Positions 42,493 to 51,145 are shown, numbered from the stretch's first letter. The stretch: DNA of 64,000 bases from Microbispora siamensis (GCF_016863095.1 NZ_BOOF01000018.1:1-64000); one strand, 5' to 3'. Translations and numbers: made by a program. The notes: generated from the sequence alone by a model not told the origin.

Positions 42493-44156
42493 GATGCGGT
42501 TCCTCCCTGGTTCTTCACGTGGCTGTTCTCAACGCGGCCGCGCAGGCCGAAGCGGCGCAGGACGTTGTGGGTGATGCGCTCCACGAAGGGGTCGCCGAGG
42601 CCGAGCACGTGGGACCACTCGGTGGTGCCGCCGTTGAAGACCTCGCCGTCGCCGCGGGTGAACGCCGCGATCATCCCGGCGCCCCGCATCTCGCCCTCGT
42701 GCACGTAGTCGGGCAGGTCGTCGCCGAGGTCCGCGTTGTAGTTGTAGACCTCCTCCTCCGGCCCGCCGATCGGCACCCGGCCGCCGAAGCGGTCCTCCTC
42801 CCCGCGTACGGCCGGCGCGAGGGCCAGGATCTCCAGCGTCTCCGGGGCGCCGTCCTCGAACGTCGGGTACGGCAGGCCGCGCCGGAAGGTGTATTCGACC
42901 GAGTCGAGCTCGAAGGCCGCCAGGAAGTACGGGGGCCCGCCGAGCAGGTCGCCGTAGTAGAGGTCGGTCCCCTCGAAGGCCCAGTGGTGCGGCCGGTAGA
43001 CCGTGAAGCCTCCCGACGAGCGGGGCGTGGCGACGCCGTAGCGGTTGTAGATCCCGCCGAGGCCGTTGAGCCCGATGGTGGTGGCACCGGGCCGTCCGAC
43101 CGACTTCGCCTCCCACACCGTGGTGGCCAGGTGCGGCGTCGTGGCCGCCTCGGGGTCCAGCGACGGCAGCCGGTAGCAGTACTGCGTGGTCCCGTCGTCG
43201 CTGAGGCGCACCTGCCACTGGTAGTTGCCGCCGAACCTGGCCAGGTTGCCGCCGGCGTCGACGAACGCGTCGACCGTGTCGCGCATCCGCCACGACCAGT
43301 ACTCGTCGTGCCCGACGACGATCGCGCAGGAGTACCCGTCCAGCGCGTGAGGGTCGAAGTGCAGGTCGTGCTGGGTCAGGTAGTCGATCTCGTAGCCGTT
43401 GCGCTCGGCCCACACCACGAAGTGCCGCTCGTAGGTCGCCCAGAACGCGTCGGCGTGGTGGCGGCTGTACCCGAACAGGCGCGCCCACTCGTACGAGGGG
43501 TAGCGGGGGGCGCCGTTGATCGGCAGCGTGCCGGGGTTGGCCTCCCGGGGCGCGCCCGCCGGCTTGCGGATCATTCCGCGGGCGATCGGGCGTTGCGTCG
43601 AGGCCAGCGGCGATCCGTTGTCGGAACGCGGGTCGTCGCCCAGGCCACGGTAGTGGTTGGCGCCGCCCCAGTCGTTGTAGGCCAGCATCGTGCCCGTGGT
43701 CAGCACGAGCGCGGCGGGGGCGCGCCGCCCGGCCGGTGCCTTGACGACGAAGAAGTGCTCGCGCTCCCACAATTCTCCGGACGGCGTGACCGCGCGCACG
43801 GTGACGATGTAGAAGCCGCTCCGCCAGTCGTCCGGGATCTCCAGCTCCAGCCCGACCGGCCAGCCGCAGCCGACGGCGTGGGCGTCGGCCGGCGCCTCGA
43901 ACCGGCCGGCCGACAGCCCCTCGCGCGACCAGACGACGCGCGGCTCCAGCCCGTCGCGCACCACCTCGAGGTCGAAGGACGGGACGCTCGTGCTGAGATG
44001 GAAGCGGACGGTCTCCCCGGGGAAGTACGAGAACCGGTCGGTGTAACACCACACCTCGGCCGCGTCCGGGGTGCTGAAGGCACGCTCCGAGGGCCAGCCC
44101 TTCGGGGACCAGGCGAAGGCGGCGGGCAGCCCCTTCGTCGCGTTCGTGTCGCTCAC
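42489..44156 (-). CDS. N,N-dimethylformamidase large-subunit-like protein
   Basis: GTG 44156 overlaps the ureohydrolase stop as GTGA. The 555-aa protein has a beta-sandwich N-terminus ([36 protein letters not shown]). It then resembles the catalytic subunit of N,N-dimethylformamidase: [57 protein letters not shown] (HDEYW at 283-287), [16 protein letters not shown], and a C-terminal [26 protein letters not shown]. DMFase is a mononuclear-iron amidohydrolase with Tyr/Glu ligands; I cannot assign them by eye. No small-subunit gene adjoins. It likely hydrolyses an N-substituted amide. Confidence 0.8.
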   Translation of the reverse strand: MSDTNATKGLPAAFAWSPKGWPSERAFSTPDAAEVWCYTDRFSYFPGETVRFHLSTSVPSFDLEVVRDGLEPRVVWSREGLSAGRFEAPADAHAVGCGWPVGLELEIPDDWRSGFYIVTVRAVTPSGELWEREHFFVVKAPAGRRAPAALVLTTGTMLAYNDWGGANHYRGLGDDPRSDNGSPLASTQRPIARGMIRKPAGAPREANPGTLPINGAPRYPSYEWARLFGYSRHHADAFWATYERHFVVWAERNGYEIDYLTQHDLHFDPHALDGYSCAIVVGHDEYWSWRMRDTVDAFVDAGGNLARFGGNYQWQVRLSDDGTTQYCYRLPSLDPEAATTPHLATTVWEAKSVGRPGATTIGLNGLGGIYNRYGVATPRSSGGFTVYRPHHWAFEGTDLYYGDLLGGPPYFLAAFELDSVEYTFRRGLPYPTFEDGAPETLEILALAPAVRGEEDRFGGRVPIGGPEEEVYNYNADLGDDLPDYVHEGEMRGAGMIAAFTRGDGEVFNGGTTEWSHVLGLGDPFVERITHNVLRRFGLRGRVENSHVKNQGGTAS

Positions 44157-45100
44157 TTCTCCTCCTTGAGTGCGAGCAGGCTGATCAGGTCGTAGGCCAC
44201 GTGGGAGGCCGCGACGGAGGTGATCTCGGCGTGGTCGTAGGCGGGCGCGACCTCCACGACGTCGGCGCCGACCAGGTCGGCGCCCGCGAGGCCGCGCAGG
44301 ATCTCCAGCAGTTCCCGGCTGGTCAGCCCCCCGGCCTCGGGGGTGCCGGTGCCGGGCGCGTGCGCCGGGTCGAGCACGTCGATGTCGATCGAGAGGTAGA
44401 GCGGCCGGTTCCCGATCCGCTGCCGCAGCGCGTCGGCGACCTCGTCCACGCCCCGGCGCATCACGTCGGCGCTGGTCACGATGCCGAAGCCCAGCCGGCG
44501 GTCGTCGTCGAGGTCCTTCTTGCCGTACAGCGGGCCGCGGGTGCCGACGTGGCACACCGCCTCGGTGTCGAGGATGCCCTCCTCGACCGCCCGGCGAAAC
44601 GGCGTGCCGTGCGTGTACTCGGCCCCGAAGTAGGTGTCCCAGGTGTCGAGGTGCGCGTCGAAGTGCAGCAGCGCGACCGGGCCGTGCCGCCGGGCGGCCG
44701 CCCGCAGCAGCGGCAGCGCGATCGTGTGGTCGCCGCCGATCGTGACGAGCCGGGTGCCGGCCTCCATCAGCCCGGAGGCGGCCTCCTCGACGGTCTCGAC
44801 CGCCTCGCGGATGTCGAACGGGTTGCACGCGATGTCGCCCGCGTCCGCCACCTGCATCGCCGCGAACGGCGAGACGTCCAGGCCCGGGTGGTACGGCCGG
44901 AGCAGGCGGCTGGCCTCGCGGACGGCCGAGGGGCCGAACCGGGCGCCGGGGCGATAGGAGACCCCGCTGTCGAACGGCACGCCCACCACCGCCACGTCGG
45001 CGTGCCCGACCTCGTCCAGCCGCGGCAGCCGCGCGAAGGTCGCCGGCCCGGCGAATCGCGGAACCCGTGAGGAGTCGACGGGCCCCCGGGGCACGCTCAT
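44153..45100 (-). CDS. Arginase/agmatinase-family ureohydrolase
   Basis: The 315-aa protein has the complete dimanganese set: His125 (GGDH), Asp148, His150 and Asp152 (DAHLDTWD), Asp239 and Asp241 ([22 protein letters not shown]). The long GTPEAGG loop and [17 protein letters not shown] are of the agmatinase / guanidinobutyrase / guanidinopropionase branch rather than arginase itself. It should release urea from a guanidino compound. It is the first gene of the five-gene amide operon, so the substrate may be a guanidino derivative of the transported amine. Confidence 0.9.
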   Translation of the reverse strand: MSVPRGPVDSSRVPRFAGPATFARLPRLDEVGHADVAVVGVPFDSGVSYRPGARFGPSAVREASRLLRPYHPGLDVSPFAAMQVADAGDIACNPFDIREAVETVEEAASGLMEAGTRLVTIGGDHTIALPLLRAAARRHGPVALLHFDAHLDTWDTYFGAEYTHGTPFRRAVEEGILDTEAVCHVGTRGPLYGKKDLDDDRRLGFGIVTSADVMRRGVDEVADALRQRIGNRPLYLSIDIDVLDPAHAPGTGTPEAGGLTSRELLEILRGLAGADLVGADVVEVAPAYDHAEITSVAASHVAYDLISLLALKEEK

Positions 45101-45240
45101 ACCTGATCCTTTCTCTCCGCCGCGAAGCCCCAGGTCAGGGGCTTATGGATGGGCAAGTCTGCACGCAAACGGACTAAACCGGCAATTGGTGCAGCAACGG
45201 AGAGTCGGGGGCAGGTTTGTGGATGAGAACAAACGCGGAC

Positions 45241-45269
45241 GACCCGGCGGCCGGGATGGCCACCGGGTC
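45241..45269 (-). terminator. Hairpin after the MaoC gene
   Basis: GACCCGG (45241-45247) pairs with CCGGGTC (45263-45269), just after the MaoC stop on the minus strand. A 7-nt tandem repeat CAGGCGT x3 (45271-45291) overlaps that stop. The rest of the 45101-45283 gap has no clear promoter. Confidence 0.55.
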
Positions 45270-45283
45270 TCAGGCGTCAGGCG

Positions 45284-45742
45284 TCAGGCGTAGTGCCGGT
45301 AGATCACCCGTGCCACGCAGGCGGGCTTGGCGGAGCCGTCGGTCTCGACGGTGAAGTCGAGCAGCATCTGGACGCCGTCGCCGGGGACATCCTCGACGGA
45401 GACGACGACGGCCGCGAGGCGGATCTTGCCGCCGACCTTCACGGGGCTGGGGAAGCGCACCTTCTCCAGGCCGTAGTTGACGCTCATCTTCACGCCCCGG
45501 ATCTCCAGCAGTTCGGTGAAGAGCGGGATGACCAGGGACAACGTCAGATAACCGTGGGCGATCGGGCCGCCGAACGGCCCGTCCTTGGCCCTGCCGGGGT
45601 CGACGTGGATCCATTGGTGGTCGTCGGTGGCGTCGGCGAAGGTGTTCACCCGGTCCTGGGTGATCTGCAGCCAGCCGCTGTGGCCGAGATCCTTACCAGC
45701 CAGCGCCTTGATCTCGTCGAGCCCGTTCACCGTGATGGTCAT
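45284..45742 (-). CDS. MaoC-like (R)-specific enoyl-CoA hydratase
   Basis: ATG 45742 overlaps the amidohydrolase stop as ATGA. The 152-aa hot-dog protein has the hydratase-2 motif FADATDDHQWIHVDPGRAKDGPFGGPIAHGYLTLSL with catalytic Asp and His. It hydrates trans-2-enoyl-CoA to (R)-3-hydroxyacyl-CoA. The SDR two genes upstream is of the matching (R)-3-hydroxyacyl-CoA dehydrogenase type, so the pair can run one beta-oxidation turn. Confidence 0.93.
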   Translation of the reverse strand: MTITVNGLDEIKALAGKDLGHSGWLQITQDRVNTFADATDDHQWIHVDPGRAKDGPFGGPIAHGYLTLSLVIPLFTELLEIRGVKMSVNYGLEKVRFPSPVKVGGKIRLAAVVVSVEDVPGDGVQMLLDFTVETDGSAKPACVARVIYRHYA

Positions 45743-46647
45743 GTGCCTGCCGTCCCTTCCGTGGAGCCGTCCTGTGCGCCTTCTCCCGTCCCGAGCCCGA
45801 GCAGGCGTACGGCGTTGTCCTTGAGGATCTTGGGCCGGACCTCGGGCTTGATCTCGAGCTTGTCGAAGTCGGCCAGCCAGCGGTCCGGGCTGATCACCGG
45901 GTAGTCGGACCCGAACAGCACCTTGTCCTTGAGCAGCGTGTTGGCGTACCGGACGAGCTGCGGCGGGAAGTACTTGGGCGACCACCCCGACAGGTCGATG
46001 TAGACGTACGGCTTGTGCGTGGCCACGGCCAGCGCCTCGTCCTGCCAGGGGAACGACGGGTGGGCCAGGATGATCCGCAGCTCGGGGAAGTCCACGGCGA
46101 CGTCGTCCACCAGCATTGGGTTGGAGTACTTCAGCCGGATCCCGCCCCCGCCGGGGACTCCCGCGCCGATGCCCGTCTGGCCGGTGTGGAACAGGGCGAC
46201 CGCCCCGAGCTCCTGGATCGCCTCGTAGAGGGGGTAGGCCATCCTGTCGTCGGGCGCGAATCCCTGGATGCTGGGGTGGAACTTGAAGCCGCGCACGCCG
46301 TACTCCTCGACGAGCCTGCGCACCTCCCGGACCCCCGCCCGGCCCTTCCAGGGATCGACGCTGCCGAACGGGATCAGCACGTCCGGATGCTCGGCGCAGC
46401 TCTCGGCCACCTCCTCGTTGGAGATGCGGGGGTGCCCGGTGGCGTGCTCCGCGTCGACGGTGAACACCACCGCGGCCATCCTCCGCTCGCGGTAGTAGGC
46501 GGCGATCTCGGGGATGGTCGGTCTCGGGTGCTCCTTGAAGTACTTCTCGGAGGCGCCGAACAGCTCGGCGCTCAGCGAGGCGTGCCCGGCGGCCGAGACC
46601 TCGGCGTGCGTGTGCACGTCGATCGCGACCAGGTCCTCGATGTTCAC
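45739..46647 (-). CDS. Amidohydrolase-family protein (ACMSD/decarboxylase-like)
   Basis: GTG 46647 overlaps the SDR stop as GTGA. The 302-aa TIM-barrel protein has AIDVHTHAEVS at its start, FKFHPSIQGFAPDDRMAYPLYEAI, ILAHPSFPWQDEALAVA and LFGSDYPVISPDRWL. These match metal-dependent hydrolases of the amidohydrolase_2 group, which includes aromatic decarboxylases such as ACMSD and resorcylate decarboxylase. It sits between the two beta-oxidation-type enzymes, so decarboxylation or hydrolysis of a CoA-pathway intermediate is possible. The activity is unassigned. Confidence 0.87.
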   Translation of the reverse strand: MNIEDLVAIDVHTHAEVSAAGHASLSAELFGASEKYFKEHPRPTIPEIAAYYRERRMAAVVFTVDAEHATGHPRISNEEVAESCAEHPDVLIPFGSVDPWKGRAGVREVRRLVEEYGVRGFKFHPSIQGFAPDDRMAYPLYEAIQELGAVALFHTGQTGIGAGVPGGGGIRLKYSNPMLVDDVAVDFPELRIILAHPSFPWQDEALAVATHKPYVYIDLSGWSPKYFPPQLVRYANTLLKDKVLFGSDYPVISPDRWLADFDKLEIKPEVRPKILKDNAVRLLGLGTGEGAQDGSTEGTAGT

Positions 46648-47582
46648 CGGGCCTCCGTCGTCTTCGGCGCCTCCGGCACGGGGTTCCCGGGTGCGGGGAT
46701 GCCGTACGTCTCGGGGTCGGCGCCGACACCCGCCTCCCAGGCGGCGGCGATGGCCTCGGCCGTCCACCCGCCGTCGGCGAACGCCACGGCCTTCTCCTTC
46801 GGGTGGGCCCACAGCGCCAGACGGTCGCCCCCGATGCCGATCGCCTGGCCGGTCACACCCGCGGAGGCGTCGGATGCGAGGAAGACGACGAGCGGGGCGA
46901 CGTCCTCGACCGTGCCCAACCCCTCGTCCCTGCGCAGCCAGTCGGGGAACGGGCGGCCGGTCCGCTCGGCCTCCTCGATGACCGGGGCGAACGCGGGAAT
47001 GGTCTTGGTCATCTCCGTGGCCGCCACCGGGACCACCGCGTTCACCGTGATGTTCGCCCTGGCCAGCTCCATCGCCCAGGTCCTGGCCATGGCGACCACG
47101 CCCGCCTTGGCGGCGGCGTAGTTCGTCTGGCCGAAGTTCCCGCGCTGGCCCGCCGGTGAGGAGACGAGGATCAGTCGTCCTCCGCTCCCCTGCTCGCGCA
47201 TGCGCACCGCCGCCGCCCGGGCGCAGGTGAACGTGCCGCGCAGGTGCACGCCGATCACCGCGTCGAAGTCGTCGTCCGTCATCTTCCACAGCACGCGGTC
47301 GCGCAGGATGCCGGCGTTCGTGACCATCACGTCGAGCCGGCCGAACTCCTTGACGGCCGTGTCGACCAGCCGCTCGGCGACCTCGGCGGAGCCGACCGGG
47401 GCCACGACGGCCGCGGCCCTGCCTCCCTTCGCGGTGATCCCGCCGGCGACCCCCGTGGCCGCGTCGCCGTCCACGTCGTTCACGACGACCGCCGCCCCCG
47501 CCGCCGCCAGCGCCTCGGCGTACGCGCGGCCGAGGCCGCGGCCCGCGCCGGTGACGACGGCCACCTTGCCGGAAAGATCCAT
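46644..47582 (-). CDS. SDR-family (R)-3-hydroxyacyl-CoA dehydrogenase-like protein
   Basis: The 312-aa SDR has TGAGRGLGRAYAEALA, NDVDGDAA, TNAGILRD, Ser in ILVSSPAGQRGNFGQ and YAAAKAGV (Tyr and Lys intact). The NVDG and NAGILRDR motifs and the extended C-terminus resemble the dehydrogenase domain of peroxisomal multifunctional enzyme 2 (HSD17B4), which partners MaoC-type hydratases. It is first in the operon behind a divergent promoter shared with paaX. Confidence 0.88.
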   Translation of the reverse strand: MDLSGKVAVVTGAGRGLGRAYAEALAAAGAAVVVNDVDGDAATGVAGGITAKGGRAAAVVAPVGSAEVAERLVDTAVKEFGRLDVMVTNAGILRDRVLWKMTDDDFDAVIGVHLRGTFTCARAAAVRMREQGSGGRLILVSSPAGQRGNFGQTNYAAAKAGVVAMARTWAMELARANITVNAVVPVAATEMTKTIPAFAPVIEEAERTGRPFPDWLRRDEGLGTVEDVAPLVVFLASDASAGVTGQAIGIGGDRLALWAHPKEKAVAFADGGWTAEAIAAAWEAGVGADPETYGIPAPGNPVPEAPKTTEAR

Positions 47583-47617
47583 AGTTGCGCCCTTCGCTCG
47601 GCAGCGTGACTTCGTCG

Positions 47618-47679
47618 AATGTATGGCAACTATGTGACGGTCGTCAAAGATTTGCATGACGTCGGAGACGGTCTACCCT
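47618..47679. promoter_or_regulatory. Back-to-back divergent promoters of the SDR operon and paaX
   Basis: Leftward: TTGACG (47647-47642), 18-bp spacer, TACATT (47623-47618). Rightward: TTGCAT (47652-47657), 16-bp spacer, TACCCT (47674-47679). The two -35 boxes are only 4 bp apart, so one bound regulator could control both. Confidence 0.72.
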
Positions 47680-47685
47680 TCTGCT

Positions 47686-48516
47686 GTGACCCTTGGCGGC
47701 GAAGACGACCAGACGGCGCCATCCCTGCGCCCGCAGTCCCTGATGTTCAGCTTCCTCGGCATCTACGTGCTGCATCGCGACATCGCCGTCTACTCCGGGA
47801 GCGTCATCGACGTCTTCGCCCGCCTCGGCGTCTCCGAGGAGGCCGTACGGTCGACGCTCGCGCGGATGGTGAAGCGGAACCTGCTGGCGCGGCACCGGCA
47901 GGGACGGAAGGTGTATTTCGGGCTCACCCCGCGTGCCGTCGAAGTCCTGGAGGACGGGCGCAGGCGGGTGTGGGAGACCGGCGCGGTGAACCGCGACTGG
48001 GACGGCACCTGGACGCTCGTCGGCTTCTCCATTCCGGACAGCCGCCGCAGCACCCGGCACGACCTGCGGTCCCGGCTCATCTGGCACGGGTTCGGCCTGC
48101 TGCAGAGCGGGCTGTGGATCGCGCCGGGCGTCAAGGACGTCAGCGACGTCCTTGCCTCTCTGGATCTGGGCGACCACGTCACCGTGCTGACCGCCAGGGC
48201 GTTCAAGCCGACCGAGGCGGCCGACCTCGTCGGGAAGGCGTTCGACATCGAGCAGATCGCCGCGCGCTACCGGGCGTTCCTTGCCCAGTGGGACGTCTCC
48301 CGGCCGCTCCCCGGCGCCGACGACCTCGCGCGGCAGTTGCTGCTGCACACCGACTGGCTGCAGCTCGTCCGCCAGGACCCGCACCTGCCGGCCGAGCACC
48401 TGCCCCGGGACTGGCCGGCGATCCAGGCCGAGCAGACCTTCCAGGCGCTCGCCCAGCGGTACGAGCCGCCCGCCGCCGAGCTGGCCGCCACCGTCCTGGA
48501 CACGCTGGCCGTCTGA
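47686..48516 (+). CDS. PaaX-family transcriptional regulator
   Basis: I place the start at GTG 47686, seven bases after the -10 TACCCT, giving a leaderless mRNA; ATG 47656 lies inside the promoter. The 276-aa protein has the PaaX winged helix (DVFARLGVSEEAVRSTLARMVKRNLLARHRQGRKVYFGLTPRA) and the PaaX C-terminal domains (WDGTWTLVGFSIP, RSRLIWHGFGLLQSGLWIAP, QWDVSRPLP). PaaX proteins repress CoA-thioester catabolic genes and respond to an acyl-CoA such as phenylacetyl-CoA. Its likely target is the divergent SDR-amidohydrolase-MaoC operon. Confidence 0.9.
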   Translation: MTLGGEDDQTAPSLRPQSLMFSFLGIYVLHRDIAVYSGSVIDVFARLGVSEEAVRSTLARMVKRNLLARHRQGRKVYFGLTPRAVEVLEDGRRRVWETGAVNRDWDGTWTLVGFSIPDSRRSTRHDLRSRLIWHGFGLLQSGLWIAPGVKDVSDVLASLDLGDHVTVLTARAFKPTEAADLVGKAFDIEQIAARYRAFLAQWDVSRPLPGADDLARQLLLHTDWLQLVRQDPHLPAEHLPRDWPAIQAEQTFQALAQRYEPPAAELAATVLDTLAV

Positions 48517-48522
48517 CACCCG

Positions 48523-48555
48523 GCCGCGCCGCCCCCTGACGGCTCGCGGCGCGGC
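48523..48555. terminator. Bidirectional terminator between paaX-like and CE1 genes
   Basis: GCCGCGCCGC (48523-48532) pairs perfectly with GCGGCGCGGC (48546-48555) between convergent genes. Confidence 0.8.
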
Positions 48556-48592
48556 AGGGGACGGCAGGGGACAGGGTGGGGCCGAGGCCCGG

Positions 48593-49957
48593 TCAGGCGA
48601 CGGTGCAGGCCGCGCCGTTGAGGGCGAAACCGGCCGGTGCGGTGTTGCTGCCGCTGTAGGAGGCCTGGAAGCCGAAGCTCGTGCTGCCTCCGGCGGGGAT
48701 GGCGGGGTTGTAGGAGACGTTGCGCGCGGTGACCTGGGCGCCGGACTGGGTCACGCCGGCGTTCCACGCGTTGGTGATCTGCTGGTTGCCCGGCCACGTC
48801 CAGGTGACGGTCCAGCCGTTGACGGGAGCGGTGCCGGTGTTCGTGATCGTGACGTCCGCCGTGAAGCCGTTGTTCCAGGAATTGGCCCTGTAGGTGATCC
48901 GGCACGCGCCGCCCTGCTGCGGATTCGACGGGCTCGCGGACGGCGAGGGGCTCGGCGACGGGCTCGCGGACGGACTGGCGGACGGGCTGGGGGACGGACT
49001 GACGGTGGCGCTCGGGCTCGGGCTGCTACCGGTGAGGCCGAAGAACTGGATGGCGACCGCGGCCATGCCGCTCATGGGGAGACTGTGGCCCGCGCCCTGG
49101 ATGGTGTACGCCTCGACCCGCACCGTCCCCGAGGCGTCGGCGTAGCGGCGGCGGCTCCACCCGGACTGCGGCGTGTCCGTGGAGGTCGGCGTCTGGCTCA
49201 GGCCGTGCACGTTCGTCCACTGCTTGATCTCCTCCTCCAGTTCGGCGTAGGAGACCACCGTGTCGCTGGTGCCGTGCCACAGCTGCATCCGCGGCCACGG
49301 CCCCCGATAATTGGGGTTCGCGTTGCGGACCGCGTCGCCCCACTGCTGCGCGGTCTTGCCCACGCACGGGGAGGAGTTGCCCCCCGGGCTGTAGGCCGCC
49401 TCGTTGGGGAAGCACGTGAACGGCACGCCCATGAACGCCGCGCCCGCCTTGAACACCTCGGGATACAGGGCGAGCATGGCGTTGGTCATCATGGCGCCCG
49501 AGGAGGCGCCGGTCGCGAACACCCGGTTCGGGTCGCCGTGATACTGCTGCTCGACATAGGTCACCATCGACATGAGCGACACCGGGTCGGTCTGGCCGCC
49601 GCGCACCTTGGACGCGTCGGACCAGTTGTCGAAGCAGTTCATCTTCTTCGACGCCGACGGATAGATCACGATGAAGCCGTACCGGTCGGCCAGCGACGCG
49701 AACTCCGTGGACGAGTAGAAGCCCGGCCCCGAGCCGCCGCAGGTGTGCATGGCCAGCACGATCGCCGGGTTCTGCTGGGCGCTGTTCGGGACGTACACGT
49801 ACATGCGCAGGTTGCCGGGGTTGGCGCCGAAGTTCGTCACCTCGGTCAGCGTCGCAGCGGCGGCGGGATGCGCGGACACCAGCGCCGACACCAGGACCGC
49901 GGCGGCGCACAGCACCGCGGTGACCGCGCCGGCGAGCGCCGTGAGTAATCGCTTCAT
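48593..49957 (-). CDS. Secreted CE1/PHB-depolymerase-type esterase with CBM2
   Basis: ATG 49957 follows GGAGGAG and opens a signal peptide ending AAAA. Of 454 aa, residues about 36-300 form an alpha/beta-hydrolase of the polyhydroxybutyrate-depolymerase/acetylxylan-esterase group. The nucleophile is Ser152 in GASSGAMM, with HGTSDTVV supplying Asp and AGHS supplying His. A Pro-Ser linker (about 300-345) and a family-2 cellulose-binding module follow. With CBM2 and a xylan-utilisation region nearby, acetylxylan or feruloyl ester cleavage is more likely than PHB depolymerisation. Confidence 0.9.
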   Translation of the reverse strand: MKRLLTALAGAVTAVLCAAAVLVSALVSAHPAAAATLTEVTNFGANPGNLRMYVYVPNSAQQNPAIVLAMHTCGGSGPGFYSSTEFASLADRYGFIVIYPSASKKMNCFDNWSDASKVRGGQTDPVSLMSMVTYVEQQYHGDPNRVFATGASSGAMMTNAMLALYPEVFKAGAAFMGVPFTCFPNEAAYSPGGNSSPCVGKTAQQWGDAVRNANPNYRGPWPRMQLWHGTSDTVVSYAELEEEIKQWTNVHGLSQTPTSTDTPQSGWSRRRYADASGTVRVEAYTIQGAGHSLPMSGMAAVAIQFFGLTGSSPSPSATVSPSPSPSASPSASPSPSPSPSASPSNPQQGGACRITYRANSWNNGFTADVTITNTGTAPVNGWTVTWTWPGNQQITNAWNAGVTQSGAQVTARNVSYNPAIPAGGSTSFGFQASYSGSNTAPAGFALNGAACTVA

Positions 49958-50056
49958 CCGCTCCTCCTTTTCCGATCGGCGGCGGTTCCCTCTTTTCGCG
50001 CCTTTTCCACGCACGTTCGCGGAACCGCCGCTCACTCGCAGGTAGTGACGTCAGCC

Positions 50057-50086
50057 GGTATAGGAGCGGAGGCGCCCGGCGGTCAA
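50057..50086 (-). promoter_or_regulatory. Promoter of the CE1-CBM2 esterase gene
   Basis: Minus strand TTGACC (50086-50081), 18-bp spacer, TATACC (50062-50057), about 100 bases before the start. Confidence 0.65.
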
Positions 50087-50144
50087 GACACGGCCCCAAG
50101 GGCTCCGGCGATCAAACAGGCGTTTCTCCTGCTTATCAAGGTAC

Positions 50145-50169
50145 TTGCTATCAAGTGACTTGATAGCAA
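50145..50169. promoter_or_regulatory. 25-bp near-perfect palindrome upstream of marR
   Basis: Two 12-nt arms (left arm TTGCTATCAAGT) flank one central G. The sequence is AT-rich within a GC-rich region and lies between the divergent esterase and marR genes. It is the probable operator of the MarR protein encoded downstream. A further TATCAAG half (50133-50140) precedes it. Confidence 0.8.
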
Positions 50170-50213
50170 ATCGCGAAACTTACATTCCGGAGATCGCGCG
50201 GTATGGTCGTCCG

Positions 50214-50681
50214 GTGACCGCCCGCCGCTCCCGTCCCGCCGCCCAGCCGTCCGCGCCCGCGGCACGCTTGAGCTACCTGGTGTTCCGCCTGGAACGCCGC
50301 ATCCGCGCCCGCCTGGACGACGCGCTCGCCCGGCACGGCGTCACCACGACCGAATACATGGCGCTCAGCGAACTGCGCACGCGCGACGGGGTGTCGTCGG
50401 CGGAGCTGGCCCGCATCGCCTTCGTCACGCCGCAGGCGATGAACCTCGTCATCCGCGACCTGGAACGGCGCGGCCTGATCCGCCGCGACCCGCACCCGGA
50501 CGGCGGCCGCACGCTGTGCGCCCGCCTCACTCCCGAAGGGGTGGCCGTGCTGCGGCGGTGCGACGATTCGCTCGACGACATCGAAGCGGTCATGCTCGAG
50601 AAGGTCGACGACGCGACCCATGAGACCCTCAGGGAGGGCCTCACCGTGTGCGCGCGGGCCCTACGCCCCGACGCGTACTGA
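50214..50681 (+). CDS. MarR-family transcriptional regulator
   Basis: I choose GTG 50214: TATGGT (50202-50207) is a good -10 whose start point would fall on the GTG (leaderless). A TTG at 50145 would put the N-terminus inside the palindrome. The 155-aa protein has the MarR winged helix (TTTEYMALSELRTRDGVSSAELARIAFVTPQAMNLVIRDLERRGLIRRDPHPDGGRTLCARLTPEG). It probably autoregulates through the palindrome at 50145-50169 and may also control the divergent esterase. Ligand unknown. Confidence 0.88.
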   Translation: MTARRSRPAAQPSAPAARLSYLVFRLERRIRARLDDALARHGVTTTEYMALSELRTRDGVSSAELARIAFVTPQAMNLVIRDLERRGLIRRDPHPDGGRTLCARLTPEGVAVLRRCDDSLDDIEAVMLEKVDDATHETLREGLTVCARALRPDAY

Positions 50682-50689
50682 CGAGGTCG

Positions 50690-51145
50690 TCAGAGCAGCC
50701 TGGTCATGAACACGCTGTGCGGATCGGGCCGGTAGTCGGCGAAGGGCTCGCAGTAGCCGAACCCGAACTTCTCGTACAGCCTCCTGGCGGGCAGGAAGAA
50801 GTCGGCCGAGCCGGTCTCCAGGCTCAGCCGCGTGAAGCCCATCCGCCCGGCCTCGGCGATGATGTGCGCCAGCAGCAGGGACGCGATCCCGCTGCGCTTG
50901 CGCGCCGCCGAGGTGCGCATCGACTTCAACTCGGCGTGCGCCGGGTCGAGCCTCTTGATCGCACCGCAGCCCACGATCGTGTCGCCGTCCATCACCGACC
51001 AGAACGTGACATCGGGCGTGCGCAGGCCGTCGAGGTCGAGGGCGTGCTTGCTCTCCAGGGGCGTGATGGACCGCATCTCCCGCACGTGTTCCCGCAGGAA
51101 CTCGGCGATCTGCGGGCCGGACAGGTCGTCCTCGACGATTCTCAT
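50690..51145 (-). CDS. GNAT-family N-acetyltransferase
   Basis: The 151-aa protein has the acetyl-CoA-binding motif A (MRTSAARKRSGIASLLLAHIIAEA, R-x2-G-I-A type) followed by GFTRLSLETGSADFFLPARRLYEKFGF, typical of small PhnO/YsnE-like GNATs. It ends 8 bases after the convergent marR gene. The substrate is unknown; it has no operon partner. Confidence 0.9.
   Translation of the reverse strand: MRIVEDDLSGPQIAEFLREHVREMRSITPLESKHALDLDGLRTPDVTFWSVMDGDTIVGCGAIKRLDPAHAELKSMRTSAARKRSGIASLLLAHIIAEAGRMGFTRLSLETGSADFFLPARRLYEKFGFGYCEPFADYRPDPHSVFMTRLL

Noticed and set aside
48593..49957. Intracellular PHB depolymerase
   Set aside because: A signal peptide and CBM2 make an extracellular plant-wall esterase more likely, although the catalytic fold is of PHB-depolymerase type.
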